NCBI GenBank assembly: GCA_007693765.1
Contig: RECZ01000069.1
Coordinates: forward strand, 1 to 47,588
Direction: 5' to 3'
Length of the DNA: 47,588 bases
Origin: Phycisphaerales bacterium
Lineage (GTDB): Bacteria > Planctomycetota > Phycisphaerae > Phycisphaerales > UBA1924
Both the position numbers and the translations under genes were made by a program. Positions 15,202-22,855 of this stretch are shown here, in pieces. Below the pieces are notes generated by a model. It saw nothing but the letters and a program-made list of their open reading frames with translations, did not search any database and was not told the DNA's origin. Position 1 is the stretch's first letter, and every line of letters begins with the position of its first letter.

Positions 15202-16785
15202 CTAGGCCGCCTGCGACGCCTCCTCGGTCGTCACCCGATCCGCGGGGATGCGCACAATGAACCGGCTCCCGCCGCCGGCGACACCCTCGAGGCTGATCGT
15301 CCCGCCCCAGCGCTCCACGACCGCTTTCACCGACGCCAGCCCGACGCCGACGCCGTGCGCCGCCCCGACCGAGGTCGAGGCGCGTCGGAAGATGTGGAAG
15401 ACGCTCTCGCGCTCGCGCTCGGGGATGCCCGGCCCGGTGTCGGAGATCACGAGTCGGGCGCCGCCGGCGTTGACCTCGCCGCTGATGTCGATCCGGCGCA
15501 CAGGGCGGTCGCCCATGTACTTCACGGCGTTGTCCACGAGGTTCTGCACCACGTGGCGGAGGCGGGCCCGCTCGACGCGCAGCGTGGGCAGCGGGTCGTG
15601 GGCTTCGAGCGTCACGCCGCGCTCGCCCATCTCATGCGCCAGCGCGCGAGCGACCTCGTCGACCACGTCGCGCACCGGCACGATGTCCGGGCACTCGGGC
15701 CGAGCGCCGATGCGGCTGAGCTCCAGCAGTTCGCTGAGCATGTTCTGCTCGAGGTGCGCGTTGGCCCGGATGCGTTCGATCTTCGTGCGGGCGTCCTCGC
15801 CGAGGTCGCCCCCGTCGTTCGCCAGCAGCATGTCGGCCATCCCCGAGATGTTCCGCAACGGGGCGCCGAGGTCGTGGCTCACGGAGCGCACGAACTCGTT
15901 CTTTTCGTGGATCTCCGCCCGCAGGAGCTGGTTCGTCCGCCCCAGCTCCGCCGTGCGCGCCCGCACCACGCTCTCGAGCTCGCGGTTGGCGCGCACCAGC
16001 GATTCGCGCGCATCGCTCAGTCCCGTCGCCATGCGGTTGAACGCCTTGGCCAGGGTGACGATCTCCATGGGCCCCCGCTCGTTGAGCCGCTCCGGGCGCT
16101 CGCCCGCCGCCAGTTGCGACGCCGCGTTCGCCATCCGGCGCAGCGGCCTGGTGAGCCGGCGGGCGGCGAGAAATACCAGCGGCGCGGCGCCCAGCGCCGC
16201 GATGAGCGAGGCCATCGCCGTGGCTCTGAGAAGGCCGGCGCGCACCAGCGCGTACGACGGGTCCATGTACGCGACGGTGACGTAGCCCAGGTGCCGCTTG
16301 GCGGCGTCAGGCGTGTCGTTCCACACCGGTGTCCGGTAGACGTACCCCTTGATGTCGCCGTCGGCGAGCAGCGGCTCGGGCGAGTTGAGCGCGCGCCGAT
16401 CCACAGGGGTCAGCCGCATCGATGCGTCGTGGGCCGCCCAGGATCGGCTGTCGCGAACGTGGCGTGAGATCGGCGCATCGGCGGTGTCGCTCACCACGAC
16501 GAACATGATCCGCGGGTCGCGCATCGTGTCGTCGACCCAGCGCTCGATCTCGGCCCGTTCCGCACCCACCATCCCCGGGCGCACGAGGTACGCCAGCCGC
16601 GCGCCCGCCGAAGCGGCGCTGTTTGCCTTTGCCTCCAGCAGACGCGCATCGACCACCCGCGCCGCGAGGATCGCGCACGCGCACACCGCGATGAGCATGA
16701 TGCCCATGACGCCCACCAGCGCCCGGGCCTCGAGCGACATGCCAACGCCCGGCGCCATTGCGTGCGCTCGTGCTCGCAGCCTCAT
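15202..16785 (-). CDS. Membrane sensor histidine kinase (HAMP-HisKA-HATPase)
   Basis: A 527-residue sensor kinase. Two membrane segments (about 22-45 and 186-208) enclose a periplasmic domain of about 140 residues. Then come HAMP (208-260), a coiled coil, HisKA with phospho-acceptor His304 (SVSHDLGAPLRNISGM) and an HATPase domain with N-box NLVDNAVKY, G1 box DTGPGI and G2 box HGVGVGLASVKAVVERWGG. All catalytic boxes are intact. ATG 16785 is chosen because GGAG lies upstream and it leaves a normal basic N-terminus; further in-frame extension is Pro/Ala-rich and looks non-coding. The REC-GGDEF gene follows, predicting output as c-di-GMP rather than direct transcription control. Confidence 0.92.
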   Translation of the reverse strand: MRLRARAHAMAPGVGMSLEARALVGVMGIMLIAVCACAILAARVVDARLLEAKANSAASAGARLAYLVRPGMVGAERAEIERWVDDTMRDPRIMFVVVSDTADAPISRHVRDSRSWAAHDASMRLTPVDRRALNSPEPLLADGDIKGYVYRTPVWNDTPDAAKRHLGYVTVAYMDPSYALVRAGLLRATAMASLIAALGAAPLVFLAARRLTRPLRRMANAASQLAAGERPERLNERGPMEIVTLAKAFNRMATGLSDARESLVRANRELESVVRARTAELGRTNQLLRAEIHEKNEFVRSVSHDLGAPLRNISGMADMLLANDGGDLGEDARTKIERIRANAHLEQNMLSELLELSRIGARPECPDIVPVRDVVDEVARALAHEMGERGVTLEAHDPLPTLRVERARLRHVVQNLVDNAVKYMGDRPVRRIDISGEVNAGGARLVISDTGPGIPERERESVFHIFRRASTSVGAAHGVGVGLASVKAVVERWGGTISLEGVAGGGSRFIVRIPADRVTTEEASQAA

Positions 16786-16931
16786 CAACACAGATATCTC
16801 TCCGATCGACGCCGCCGTGGCGCGTATCGGACCATCGGCCGGAAGGCTCGCCCGCTTGAGGGGGCCTCGGGCATTCACGCCAGTCGGTGCGGGACCGACC
16901 CACAGGTGCGGCGCATCCCACGACCGCGGCG

Positions 16932-18047
16932 TCAGCGGCGCGTCCGCTCCCGCCACGAGCGGTCGATGCTTGGGTCCGTCACGCTTATCCTCGCCGACTC
17001 GATCAACTGCCTCGCCAGAGCGCTCATCAATAACCGCTCCTGACGCATCCGGACGTCGCGCTCCAGCGCTTCGCGCACCGTGTCGATGGGCGGCACACCC
17101 CCTTCAGGGGCCCCGTCGCCCTCGCGCAGGAGGATCGCGAAGCCCTGCTCCAGCGCGATCGCCGGCGTGTACGTCCCCACCGGCGCCCTCGACAGCGCCG
17201 CCCGGAACGCCTGCGGGTACGCCGGGTCCGACGGGTTGACGGGCTCGATGATCCCGCCGCGCGCAGCGCTGGGGTCCGTCGAGAGGCGGGCCGCGACCTC
17301 TCCGAAGGCCTCGCCCGAGCGCAGGCGCGAGAGCGCCTCCATCGCCTGCTCCGTCGTGGCGGTGGTGATGATCCGCGCGGGGATCCGCGGCCCGTACCGG
17401 AGTTGGTGCGCCTGCTCGATCGTGGAATCCGTGATCTGAACGTCGTCGGCGACGAGCTTGCGCAGCATGGCGTTGCGGCGCATCAGCCCCGCGAACCGCG
17501 CATCGCCGAGGCCGCGCGTCCGCCGGATATCGCGCAGGATCGCGTCCCGCTCGGACTCGGTCACCGCCGCCTCGCCCAGCGTCTCGATCAGCAGCCGACG
17601 CTCGCGGGCGATGTCGGCGTTGTCCAGCGTCAGGCCGTAGCGCACGAACTCGCGTGTGAGCAGCCGTTCGAGCGCGATTTCTTCGAGCACGAGCCCGCCG
17701 GCGGCCTCCGTCAGCAGCGGGCGCAACTCCGACCACGTCACCGGGCTGCCGTCCACCAGCGCGACCACGTTGGCGCCCCCGGCGCCCCCGGACCCCCCGG
17801 AATCAGCGCCCGTTGACGAGGTGCGCACGCCGTCCACGTACCGCTCCGAGCGGTCCAGCCCGCGCGTCGCCGCGGCTCGGTCGCTCCCGTCCGCCCCCGA
17901 TCCCCCGGGAGTGCCCCCTGAAGCGCCCCCGGAACCAGCGCCCGAGGCGCATCCGCCAACGCAGAAGGCGATCGCCCCCGCACAAGCGCCGATGCGGGCG
18001 AACCTTGCGAGACGGCGTCCGAATCGAGTGTGTGCGTACCCTGTCAT
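16932..18047 (-). CDS. Parvulin-type peptidyl-prolyl isomerase lipoprotein
   Basis: A 371-residue exported foldase. The N-terminus has basic residues, a hydrophobic stretch and a lipobox (FCVGGCASG, lipidated Cys about residue 33), followed by a Gly/Ser-rich linker to about 90. The centre has a SurA/PrsA-like N-domain (VDGSPVTWSELRPLL and a long helical region). The parvulin domain begins near ARIITTATTEQAMEALSRLRSGEAFGEVAARLSTDPSAARGG and ends around GFAILLREGDG. It would catalyse proline isomerisation and chaperone envelope proteins from a lipid anchor. A TTGACA...TGAGAT promoter ends only six bases before the ATG, suggesting a leaderless message. It lies 146 bases upstream of the histidine kinase on the same strand. 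Confidence 0.88.
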   Translation of the reverse strand: MTGYAHTRFGRRLARFARIGACAGAIAFCVGGCASGAGSGGASGGTPGGSGADGSDRAAATRGLDRSERYVDGVRTSSTGADSGGSGGAGGANVVALVDGSPVTWSELRPLLTEAAGGLVLEEIALERLLTREFVRYGLTLDNADIARERRLLIETLGEAAVTESERDAILRDIRRTRGLGDARFAGLMRRNAMLRKLVADDVQITDSTIEQAHQLRYGPRIPARIITTATTEQAMEALSRLRSGEAFGEVAARLSTDPSAARGGIIEPVNPSDPAYPQAFRAALSRAPVGTYTPAIALEQGFAILLREGDGAPEGGVPPIDTVREALERDVRMRQERLLMSALARQLIESARISVTDPSIDRSWRERTRR

Positions 18048-18053
18048 GACCCG

Positions 18054-18082
18054 ATCTCACCGCGCGCACAGCGCCCTGTCAA
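18054..18082 (-). promoter_or_regulatory. Promoter of the parvulin lipoprotein gene
   Basis: On the minus strand, a perfect TTGACA (18077-18082), 17-base spacer and TGAGAT (18054-18059), then only six bases to ATG 18047. The spacing is ideal; the -10 is weak. Confidence 0.5.
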
Positions 18083-18106
18083 CGCAACCGACCATCAGGA
18101 CCGCAT

Positions 18107-19120
18107 TTGACGCACGAACACACACCCGACCGCGACCCCGCCGCCGCTCGCGCCTCCGCCGCGCCCTGTCCCTACTGCGGGCACGTCCAGACGCCCCGCG
18201 AGGCCTGCATCGCGTGCCGCGGCCTCTTCGAGCCGCTCTCCCGTCAGGCCACACAGAACTCTATGGGGCCATGGCGCGTGCGCGACGAGAGCCAGCCCTT
18301 CCTGCCCGGGTGCTCTTACGATGTCATCCGTGCGCTGGCGGCCAAGGGACGCATCACGAGCGAGACGGTCATCCGCGGCCCCACCACGCGCCAGTTCTGG
18401 GCCTTCGCCCGCGACATCCCCGGCGTTGCGCACCTCTTGGGCGAGTGCCACCAATGCCACGCCCCCGCCAAGGCCACCGATAGGGCGTGCGCGATCTGCC
18501 GTGCGGCGTTCGCGGCGCCCACCAACAGGCAGTCGCTCGGCCTCGCGGGCGTGGACCCCGTGCCCACGGATGCGCCGCCGCGCCCCGCAGCCGCACATGG
18601 CGGAGCATCCGCCCGCGCCACGCGACCAGCGCACCCGGGCGCCGCCCCCGCGCAGTCGCAGGCCCTGCCCTTCGCGCGAGATTTCGTCGTGCCCGCGCGT
18701 CGACCGGGCGTCGCCCTCAACGCCGCGATCTTGGTGTCGATCGTTCTGCTTTGCGGGGTGCTCATCGCATGGGGTGTCATCAACCTCCGGGGCGACAACA
18801 ACGCGGGCGGGCAGGCCGGCGGTGAGGCCGCGTCGACGCTGCGCGCCGATGCGCCTTCGCAGGCCGACGACGAACAACCCGCGGCCGCCGCGGAGGGCGA
18901 CCCGTCGCCGGCGGGCGCCGAGGCCGCGGCCGCCCGGCGGATCGCACAGGTGCTCGAAGACCTCGACGAATCCGACCTCGACGACGTCCGCGAGGCCGTG
19001 GAGACGCTCAGCGAGTTCCGAGCCACGCTGCCCCCCGACGCCGCCGTCCCGGGCTTGGACGCCGAGATCGAACGTCTGGAGCGACGCATCGACGAGCTGA
19101 CGCTCCGGAAGTTTTTGTGA
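18107..19120 (+). CDS. Membrane-anchored zinc-ribbon / GYF_2-like protein
   Basis: A 337-residue protein with an N-terminal zinc ribbon (Cys21/24 in CPYC and Cys34/37 in CIAC). A GYF_2-like region (about 53-111: GPWRVRDESQPFLPG ... ALAAKGRITSETVIRGPTTRQFWAF) follows, then a second Cys quartet (114/117 CHQC and 128/131 CAIC). After that come a Pro/Ala-rich linker, one membrane segment (203-226) and an acidic helical C-terminal tail with a coiled-coil-like end. Topology would put the ribbons in the cytoplasm. GYF_2 modules bind peptides, so a scaffold or adaptor role is likely; no enzyme motif is seen. The start is TTG 18107, supported by AGGA six bases upstream. Divergent from the parvulin gene. 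The 3' end shows no nearby terminator; the first strong one is at 19557. Confidence 0.75.
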   Translation: MTHEHTPDRDPAAARASAAPCPYCGHVQTPREACIACRGLFEPLSRQATQNSMGPWRVRDESQPFLPGCSYDVIRALAAKGRITSETVIRGPTTRQFWAFARDIPGVAHLLGECHQCHAPAKATDRACAICRAAFAAPTNRQSLGLAGVDPVPTDAPPRPAAAHGGASARATRPAHPGAAPAQSQALPFARDFVVPARRPGVALNAAILVSIVLLCGVLIAWGVINLRGDNNAGGQAGGEAASTLRADAPSQADDEQPAAAAEGDPSPAGAEAAAARRIAQVLEDLDESDLDDVREAVETLSEFRATLPPDAAVPGLDAEIERLERRIDELTLRKFL

Positions 19121-19392
19121 GCGGGGGAGGTCGGCCCCCCACCCCGAGCCCCCTCCGCCACGCGGCCTGATCCACGCGCAGTGCGCGCCGGCGGTCCCCG
19201 GCCGGCGTCCGAACAAAATAAGAACAAGATTTTTCGCGCCCGCCGCGGGCGTCGAACTATCCGTACGAGGCGATGCGGGATCCTCCCCGGCCCGATCAGG
19301 GGGGGCGTGGTCAGCCCCGCGGCGACCCTCGTCTGATGATCGCATTCTGTACGGGTAAAATTTCCACCCCTGTTTTCCTCGGGATTCCGGCG
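19121..19392. other. Gene-free stretch after the zinc-ribbon gene
   Basis: No coding sequence recognised. It contains a perfect 7-bp hairpin CGCCGGC / GCCGGCG (19186-19192 and 19201-19207), not followed by a T run, so it is not a convincing terminator, and a second short stem CGCCCG / CGGGCG just downstream. An AT-rich patch with TAAAAT (19355-19360) and a poor -35 (CTGATG, 17-base spacer) might be a weak plus-strand promoter. Confidence 0.4.
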
Positions 19393-19433
19393 GTAAGCGT
19401 TTCGTAAGCGCTTTATTTGCAGTATCTTATAGA
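19393..19433 (+). promoter_or_regulatory. Candidate activator-dependent promoter of the structured RNA
   Basis: Two identical heptamers GTAAGCG (19393-19399 and 19404-19410) are repeated with an 11-base period, the layout of OmpR/PhoB-family response-regulator boxes. Seventeen bases after the second repeat lies TATAGA (19428-19433) within TCTTATAGAT, a fair -10 with no -35, as expected for an activated promoter. Predicted start is near 19440. Confidence 0.4.
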
Positions 19434-19439
19434 TTTCGT

Positions 19440-19600
19440 TCCATCCCGCTCTATGTGCGTTGACGTCGCTGGCGGAGGGCATACCCTTCTCCGACCTCGC
19501 CGATACTCTTGGCGAGTCACAACCTCGCGCCACATCGCGGCCTCGCGCCGCGATTTCCGCCGGATGGAGATCGGAGCCTTCATCCGGCGGTTCTTTTTTT
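19440..19600 (+). ncRNA. Candidate structured small RNA with four hairpins
   Basis: About 160 bases, from a predicted start after TATAGA to a strong terminator. Four consecutive stem-loops can be drawn. SL1 is GGAGGG / CCCTTC (474-479 with 484-489 of 19,xxx; one GU pair; loop CATA). SL2 is CTCGCC / GGCGAG (19496-19501 and 19511-19516). SL3 is ATCGCGGC / GCCGCGAT (19534-19541 and 19547-19554), a perfect 8-bp stem. SL4 is a 10-bp terminator stem. The density of perfect stems and the independent promoter-like sequence argue for a real transcript. It is not tmRNA (no acceptor stem or CCA), nor SRP RNA, nor an evident 6S RNA. Short open frames across it show no recognisable product. A 3' UTR fragment of the zinc-ribbon gene is the alternative. 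Confidence 0.5.
19557..19600 (+). terminator. Strong intrinsic terminator, plus strand
   Basis: A perfect 10-bp stem CCGCCGGATG / CATCCGGCGG (19557-19566 and 19581-19590, 14-base loop) is followed immediately by TTCTTTTTTT (19591-19600). It lies 437 bases past the last plus-strand gene and does not work in the other orientation. Confidence 0.88.
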
Positions 19601-19660
19601 GTCCGTTTGCGCGCCGTGCGCCCTGTCGATTGCTGTCTGACAGGAAGCGCGAGCACGCGT

Positions 19661-22024
19661 TCACGGCGCTGCATCGTTGGTCGTGCGCTCGTCGTCGGGA
19701 GGCGCGTGCAAAGGGCGCGCCATTCTGATGATCGCCTCAACGATCAGCCACGACTCGAGCGCCAGCGTCGCGCTCGCGACGCCCACCAGCGTCCAGTTGC
19801 GTTGTGTGAGCCACGACGGGTTCTCAGCGTTCCCGATGAACCCCTGCCACGCCATCGCGCTCGCCGGCACGAGCAGCATGAACAGCGTCGGCCCCACCGT
19901 GAACCAACGCGCCCGCCCCGTCGCGCGCAGCCACGCGTAGAGCACGATGAACGCCAGCCCCGCCAGCAACTGGTTCGTGGCGCCGAAGAGCGGCCACAGG
20001 ATCAGTCCACCCTGGCCCGCGTTCGCCAACGACCACGCCTGCCCCTGCGCCGGCATGGCCGCGAGCATCGCCGCGCTCACGATCGCGAACAACGCCGCGC
20101 CCCACGCCGTCGAGAGCCACTTGAACGGGTTGAACACCGACGCGGCCCGTCGCTGCGCCGCCAGCGACGCTGCGCCTTCCACGGGCGGCGCGCCCGAGCC
20201 GCACTCGGGGCAGGTCATGCCCACGTGCAGCCCGCTCAGGTCGTACCCACACGCGATGCACGCCTGCTGCGGGGGCCGCGGCAGGAAGGTGCGCGACAGC
20301 TCCTGGATCACGTACCGCTGCAGGCGGCACGCGGTGTCCATCGTCGTGCCCGCGAACGAGGCCACCATCACGCCCATCAGCGCCACGCCCAGCGAGACGG
20401 GGATCCCGATCGCCGCCAGCAGGTTCGCCGCCCCGTCCACGAAAGCGCTGACCATCGAACGCAGGCCCCCGGCGGCGCTCCACGACCGGTAGCGGGCGTC
20501 GAAGGCGAGTTGGCCGCTGAGGAACGACTCGGCGCCCCGCTCGCCCCGCAGCAGCAGCGCGCCCTCGGGCAGCGCGATGCGCATCGGGCCGTCGCGCAGG
20601 GACGCCTCATCGAACGCGAGGAACGCGCCCGGCGCGTCCGTGTCGTCCGCCGTCGTGCGCTCGATCGAGGCCGATCGCGTCCGCAGCGCGCCGGGGTCGC
20701 GCATGGCGTCGTCGTCGGTGATGGGCTCGCTCGTGGCGTGGAGGCGCACCCGGTAGGAGCGCCCGTCGCGCAGCGGGATGACGCTCTCGAGTTCCTCCGT
20801 CAGGCGCGTCTGTCCGTCCGCCGCGACGCTCAAGGAACTGGTGCGCGTTTCGAGCGTGTGCCGCACGCCCAGCCCCAGCCCCGCGGCGCAGGCGAGGATC
20901 ACCAGCACCGCCAGCCACGCCTCGGTGAGCATCGACCCGAAGCCGATGGCTCTGGCGTCCGTCTCGCGTTCGATCTGCTTGGAAGTCGTGCCCGAGCCGA
21001 CGAGGCAGTGAAAACCCGACACGGCGCCGCAGGCGATGGTGATGAACAGGATCGGGATGAGCGGGGGGGCGCCCTCGGGCTGCCAGTTAACGACCGGCGC
21101 CACGATCTCCAGCGGCATGCGCGTCGGCGCATCGGCGATCGCGCCGGCGGCGTCGACGGCCGCGCCCGCGCCGTCCATCGCCACGCCCCCGAGCGTCGCC
21201 GCGCCGACCAGCCCCGCGAAGAGCAGGCCCAGCGTCGTGATGAGTTGCAGGGCGTTGATGTAGTCGCGGGGTTGCAGCAGCACCCACACCGGCAGCACGC
21301 TGGCGATGTAGGCGTAGAGCAGCAGCGCGACCGTCCACGCCCACAGCGGCTGGGCCGCGAGCAGGGCGTTGAAGTCGTGCAGGGGCGTGAGCGTAGGCCC
21401 GAAGTGGGCGTCGCCGAAGACCACGCTCAGGTACATCAGGACGAGGGCCACGACCGAGACCGGCCCGATCGACCCGCCCCGCCGGTGGATGAACAGCCCG
21501 ATGCCGATCGCAAGCGGTATCTGGAAGAGCACCGGGAAGATCGCCGCGGGGTACGCGCGCAGCACGCTCGCGATCACCAGCCCGAAGACCGCCAGCACGA
21601 TCCACAGCCCCATCACCAGCACGAACAGGAAGATCAGGCGCACGCGCGGCCCGAGCAGGTCGCCCGCGATGTCCCCGATCGTGCGCCCCTTGTTCCGCAG
21701 CGACACCACGATGGACCCGAGGTCGTGCACCGCCCCGATGAAGATCGCCCCCAGCAGCACCCACGCGATCGCGGGCGCCCAGCCCCACATCACCGCGATC
21801 GCCGGCCCGACGATCGGCCCCGTGCCCGCGATGGAGGTGAAGTGGTGCCCGAAGACGACGGAGCGCGCCGTGGGGCAGTAGTCCTTCCCGTCGCGCAGAG
21901 AAAAGGCCGGGGTTGGGGCGTCTTCTCGGAGCGTGAAGACGCGGTTGGCCAACCACCGGCCGTAGGTCGCGTATGCCAGGATGAGCGCGCCGCCGCAGAA
22001 GAGCGCGAGCAGCAAGGCTTCCAT
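19661..22024 (-). CDS. cstA: Carbon starvation protein A family transporter with internal zinc ribbon
   Basis: A 787-residue inner-membrane transporter (peptide/pyruvate uptake in characterised relatives) with many transmembrane helices. Family signatures: DYCPTARSVVFGHHFTSIAGTGPIVGPAIAVMWGW near the N-terminus, FIGAVHDLGSIVVSLRNKG, SGFHCLVGSGTTSKQIERETDARAIGFGSML, and LWPLFGATNQLLAGLAF near the C-terminus. It is longer than most CstA because of two insertions. One is a hydrophilic stretch of about 115 residues (about 390-505), probably extracytoplasmic. The other is a CX2C-X12-CX2C zinc ribbon (Cys589, 592, 605, 608; CIACGYDLSG...CPECGSG) in a loop between helices. The GYDLSG ribbon is a recurrent planctomycete module. 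ATG 22024 follows a weak GGAA. It is convergent with the structured RNA and divergent from the cyclase gene. Confidence 0.92.
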   Translation of the reverse strand: MEALLLALFCGGALILAYATYGRWLANRVFTLREDAPTPAFSLRDGKDYCPTARSVVFGHHFTSIAGTGPIVGPAIAVMWGWAPAIAWVLLGAIFIGAVHDLGSIVVSLRNKGRTIGDIAGDLLGPRVRLIFLFVLVMGLWIVLAVFGLVIASVLRAYPAAIFPVLFQIPLAIGIGLFIHRRGGSIGPVSVVALVLMYLSVVFGDAHFGPTLTPLHDFNALLAAQPLWAWTVALLLYAYIASVLPVWVLLQPRDYINALQLITTLGLLFAGLVGAATLGGVAMDGAGAAVDAAGAIADAPTRMPLEIVAPVVNWQPEGAPPLIPILFITIACGAVSGFHCLVGSGTTSKQIERETDARAIGFGSMLTEAWLAVLVILACAAGLGLGVRHTLETRTSSLSVAADGQTRLTEELESVIPLRDGRSYRVRLHATSEPITDDDAMRDPGALRTRSASIERTTADDTDAPGAFLAFDEASLRDGPMRIALPEGALLLRGERGAESFLSGQLAFDARYRSWSAAGGLRSMVSAFVDGAANLLAAIGIPVSLGVALMGVMVASFAGTTMDTACRLQRYVIQELSRTFLPRPPQQACIACGYDLSGLHVGMTCPECGSGAPPVEGAASLAAQRRAASVFNPFKWLSTAWGAALFAIVSAAMLAAMPAQGQAWSLANAGQGGLILWPLFGATNQLLAGLAFIVLYAWLRATGRARWFTVGPTLFMLLVPASAMAWQGFIGNAENPSWLTQRNWTLVGVASATLALESWLIVEAIIRMARPLHAPPDDERTTNDAAP

Positions 22025-22080
22025 CCATGCAATGATTCCATAGATCGGCGCAAAAGGGAAGCGCCGCCAGAAAGGAATTT

Positions 22081-22782
22081 ATGTCCAGCCCTCCAACGCC
22101 CGCACCCCGCCGCCGACTGATCGACCTCAGCCGCGTCATCGAACACGGCATGATCACCGACCCGCGCCTGCCCACCCCGGTGGTGCGCGACGTGTGGACA
22201 CGCGAGCAGTCCGCGAGCCGCTACGCGCCGGGCGTGTCCTTCCAGATCGCCTCCGTCGAGCTGGTGCAGAACACGGGGACGTACCTCGATGCGCCCTTCC
22301 ACCGGCACGAGGGCATGGAGGGCGTGTGGGACATCGGCCTCGAACGCCTCGCCGACCTCTCCGGCGTGTGCGTGGACGCGCGATCGCGGGTCGACGCGGG
22401 GGAGCGCGCGATGGGGCCGGAGACGTTCTCGGGCGTGGACGTGCGCGGCCGCGCGGTGCTGCTCTGCACCGGTTTCGACGCCCGCTGGGACGACGCGGCC
22501 TACCGCGACGGCTCCCACCCGCACCTGACCGAAGCGGGCGCGCGGGCGCTGGTCGAGGGCGGCGCAACGCTCTTCGGGATCGACGCGATCAACGCCGACG
22601 CCTTCGACGCGCTCGCCCGCCCGGCGCACAGCCTGCTGCTGGGCGCCGGCGCGCCGATCGTGGAGAACCTCGTCGGGCTCGACGCGTTGGTCGGCAGAGC
22701 GTTCCACTTCACCGCCGCCCCGGCCCGCATCAAAGGCCTCGGCTCCTTCCCCGTGCGAGCCTACGCGGCGATGGAGGACTGA
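22081..22782 (+). CDS. Cyclase-family metal hydrolase (kynurenine formamidase-like fold)
   Basis: A 233-residue cytoplasmic enzyme of the putative cyclase superfamily, which contains arylformamidases (KynB) and related metal-dependent hydrolases. The N-terminus LIDLSRVIEHGM and the metal-binding motif NTGTYLDAPFHRH are clear. Compared with the canonical HxGTHxDxPxH, the first two histidines are Asn and Tyr, while Asp and the last His remain. GARALVEGGATLFGIDAINAD and the C-terminal RIKGLGSFPVRAYA complete the fold. AAAGGA five bases before the ATG fixes the start. With two metal ligands replaced, substrate and even metal content cannot be assumed, so a specific name such as kynB is not justified. 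Confidence 0.85.
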   Translation: MSSPPTPAPRRRLIDLSRVIEHGMITDPRLPTPVVRDVWTREQSASRYAPGVSFQIASVELVQNTGTYLDAPFHRHEGMEGVWDIGLERLADLSGVCVDARSRVDAGERAMGPETFSGVDVRGRAVLLCTGFDARWDDAAYRDGSHPHLTEAGARALVEGGATLFGIDAINADAFDALARPAHSLLLGAGAPIVENLVGLDALVGRAFHFTAAPARIKGLGSFPVRAYAAMED

Positions 22783-22855
22783 GCGAACAAGTCTGGAGTG
22801 AAAGCAGGTCGGCGCGCGTGATCGTGCGGGTGCATGTGTGTTTCACAAGAGGCGC

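Noticed and set aside
19440-19600. tmRNA, 6S or SRP RNA
   Set aside because: No tRNA-like acceptor ends or CCA, no tag frame, no SRP GNAR-type loop, and no long closing stem with a central bubble.
19460-22120. Long plus-strand open frame opposite cstA
   Set aside because: It is Arg/His/Pro-rich with no domain and mirrors the GC-rich codons of the clearly recognisable cstA on the other strand.
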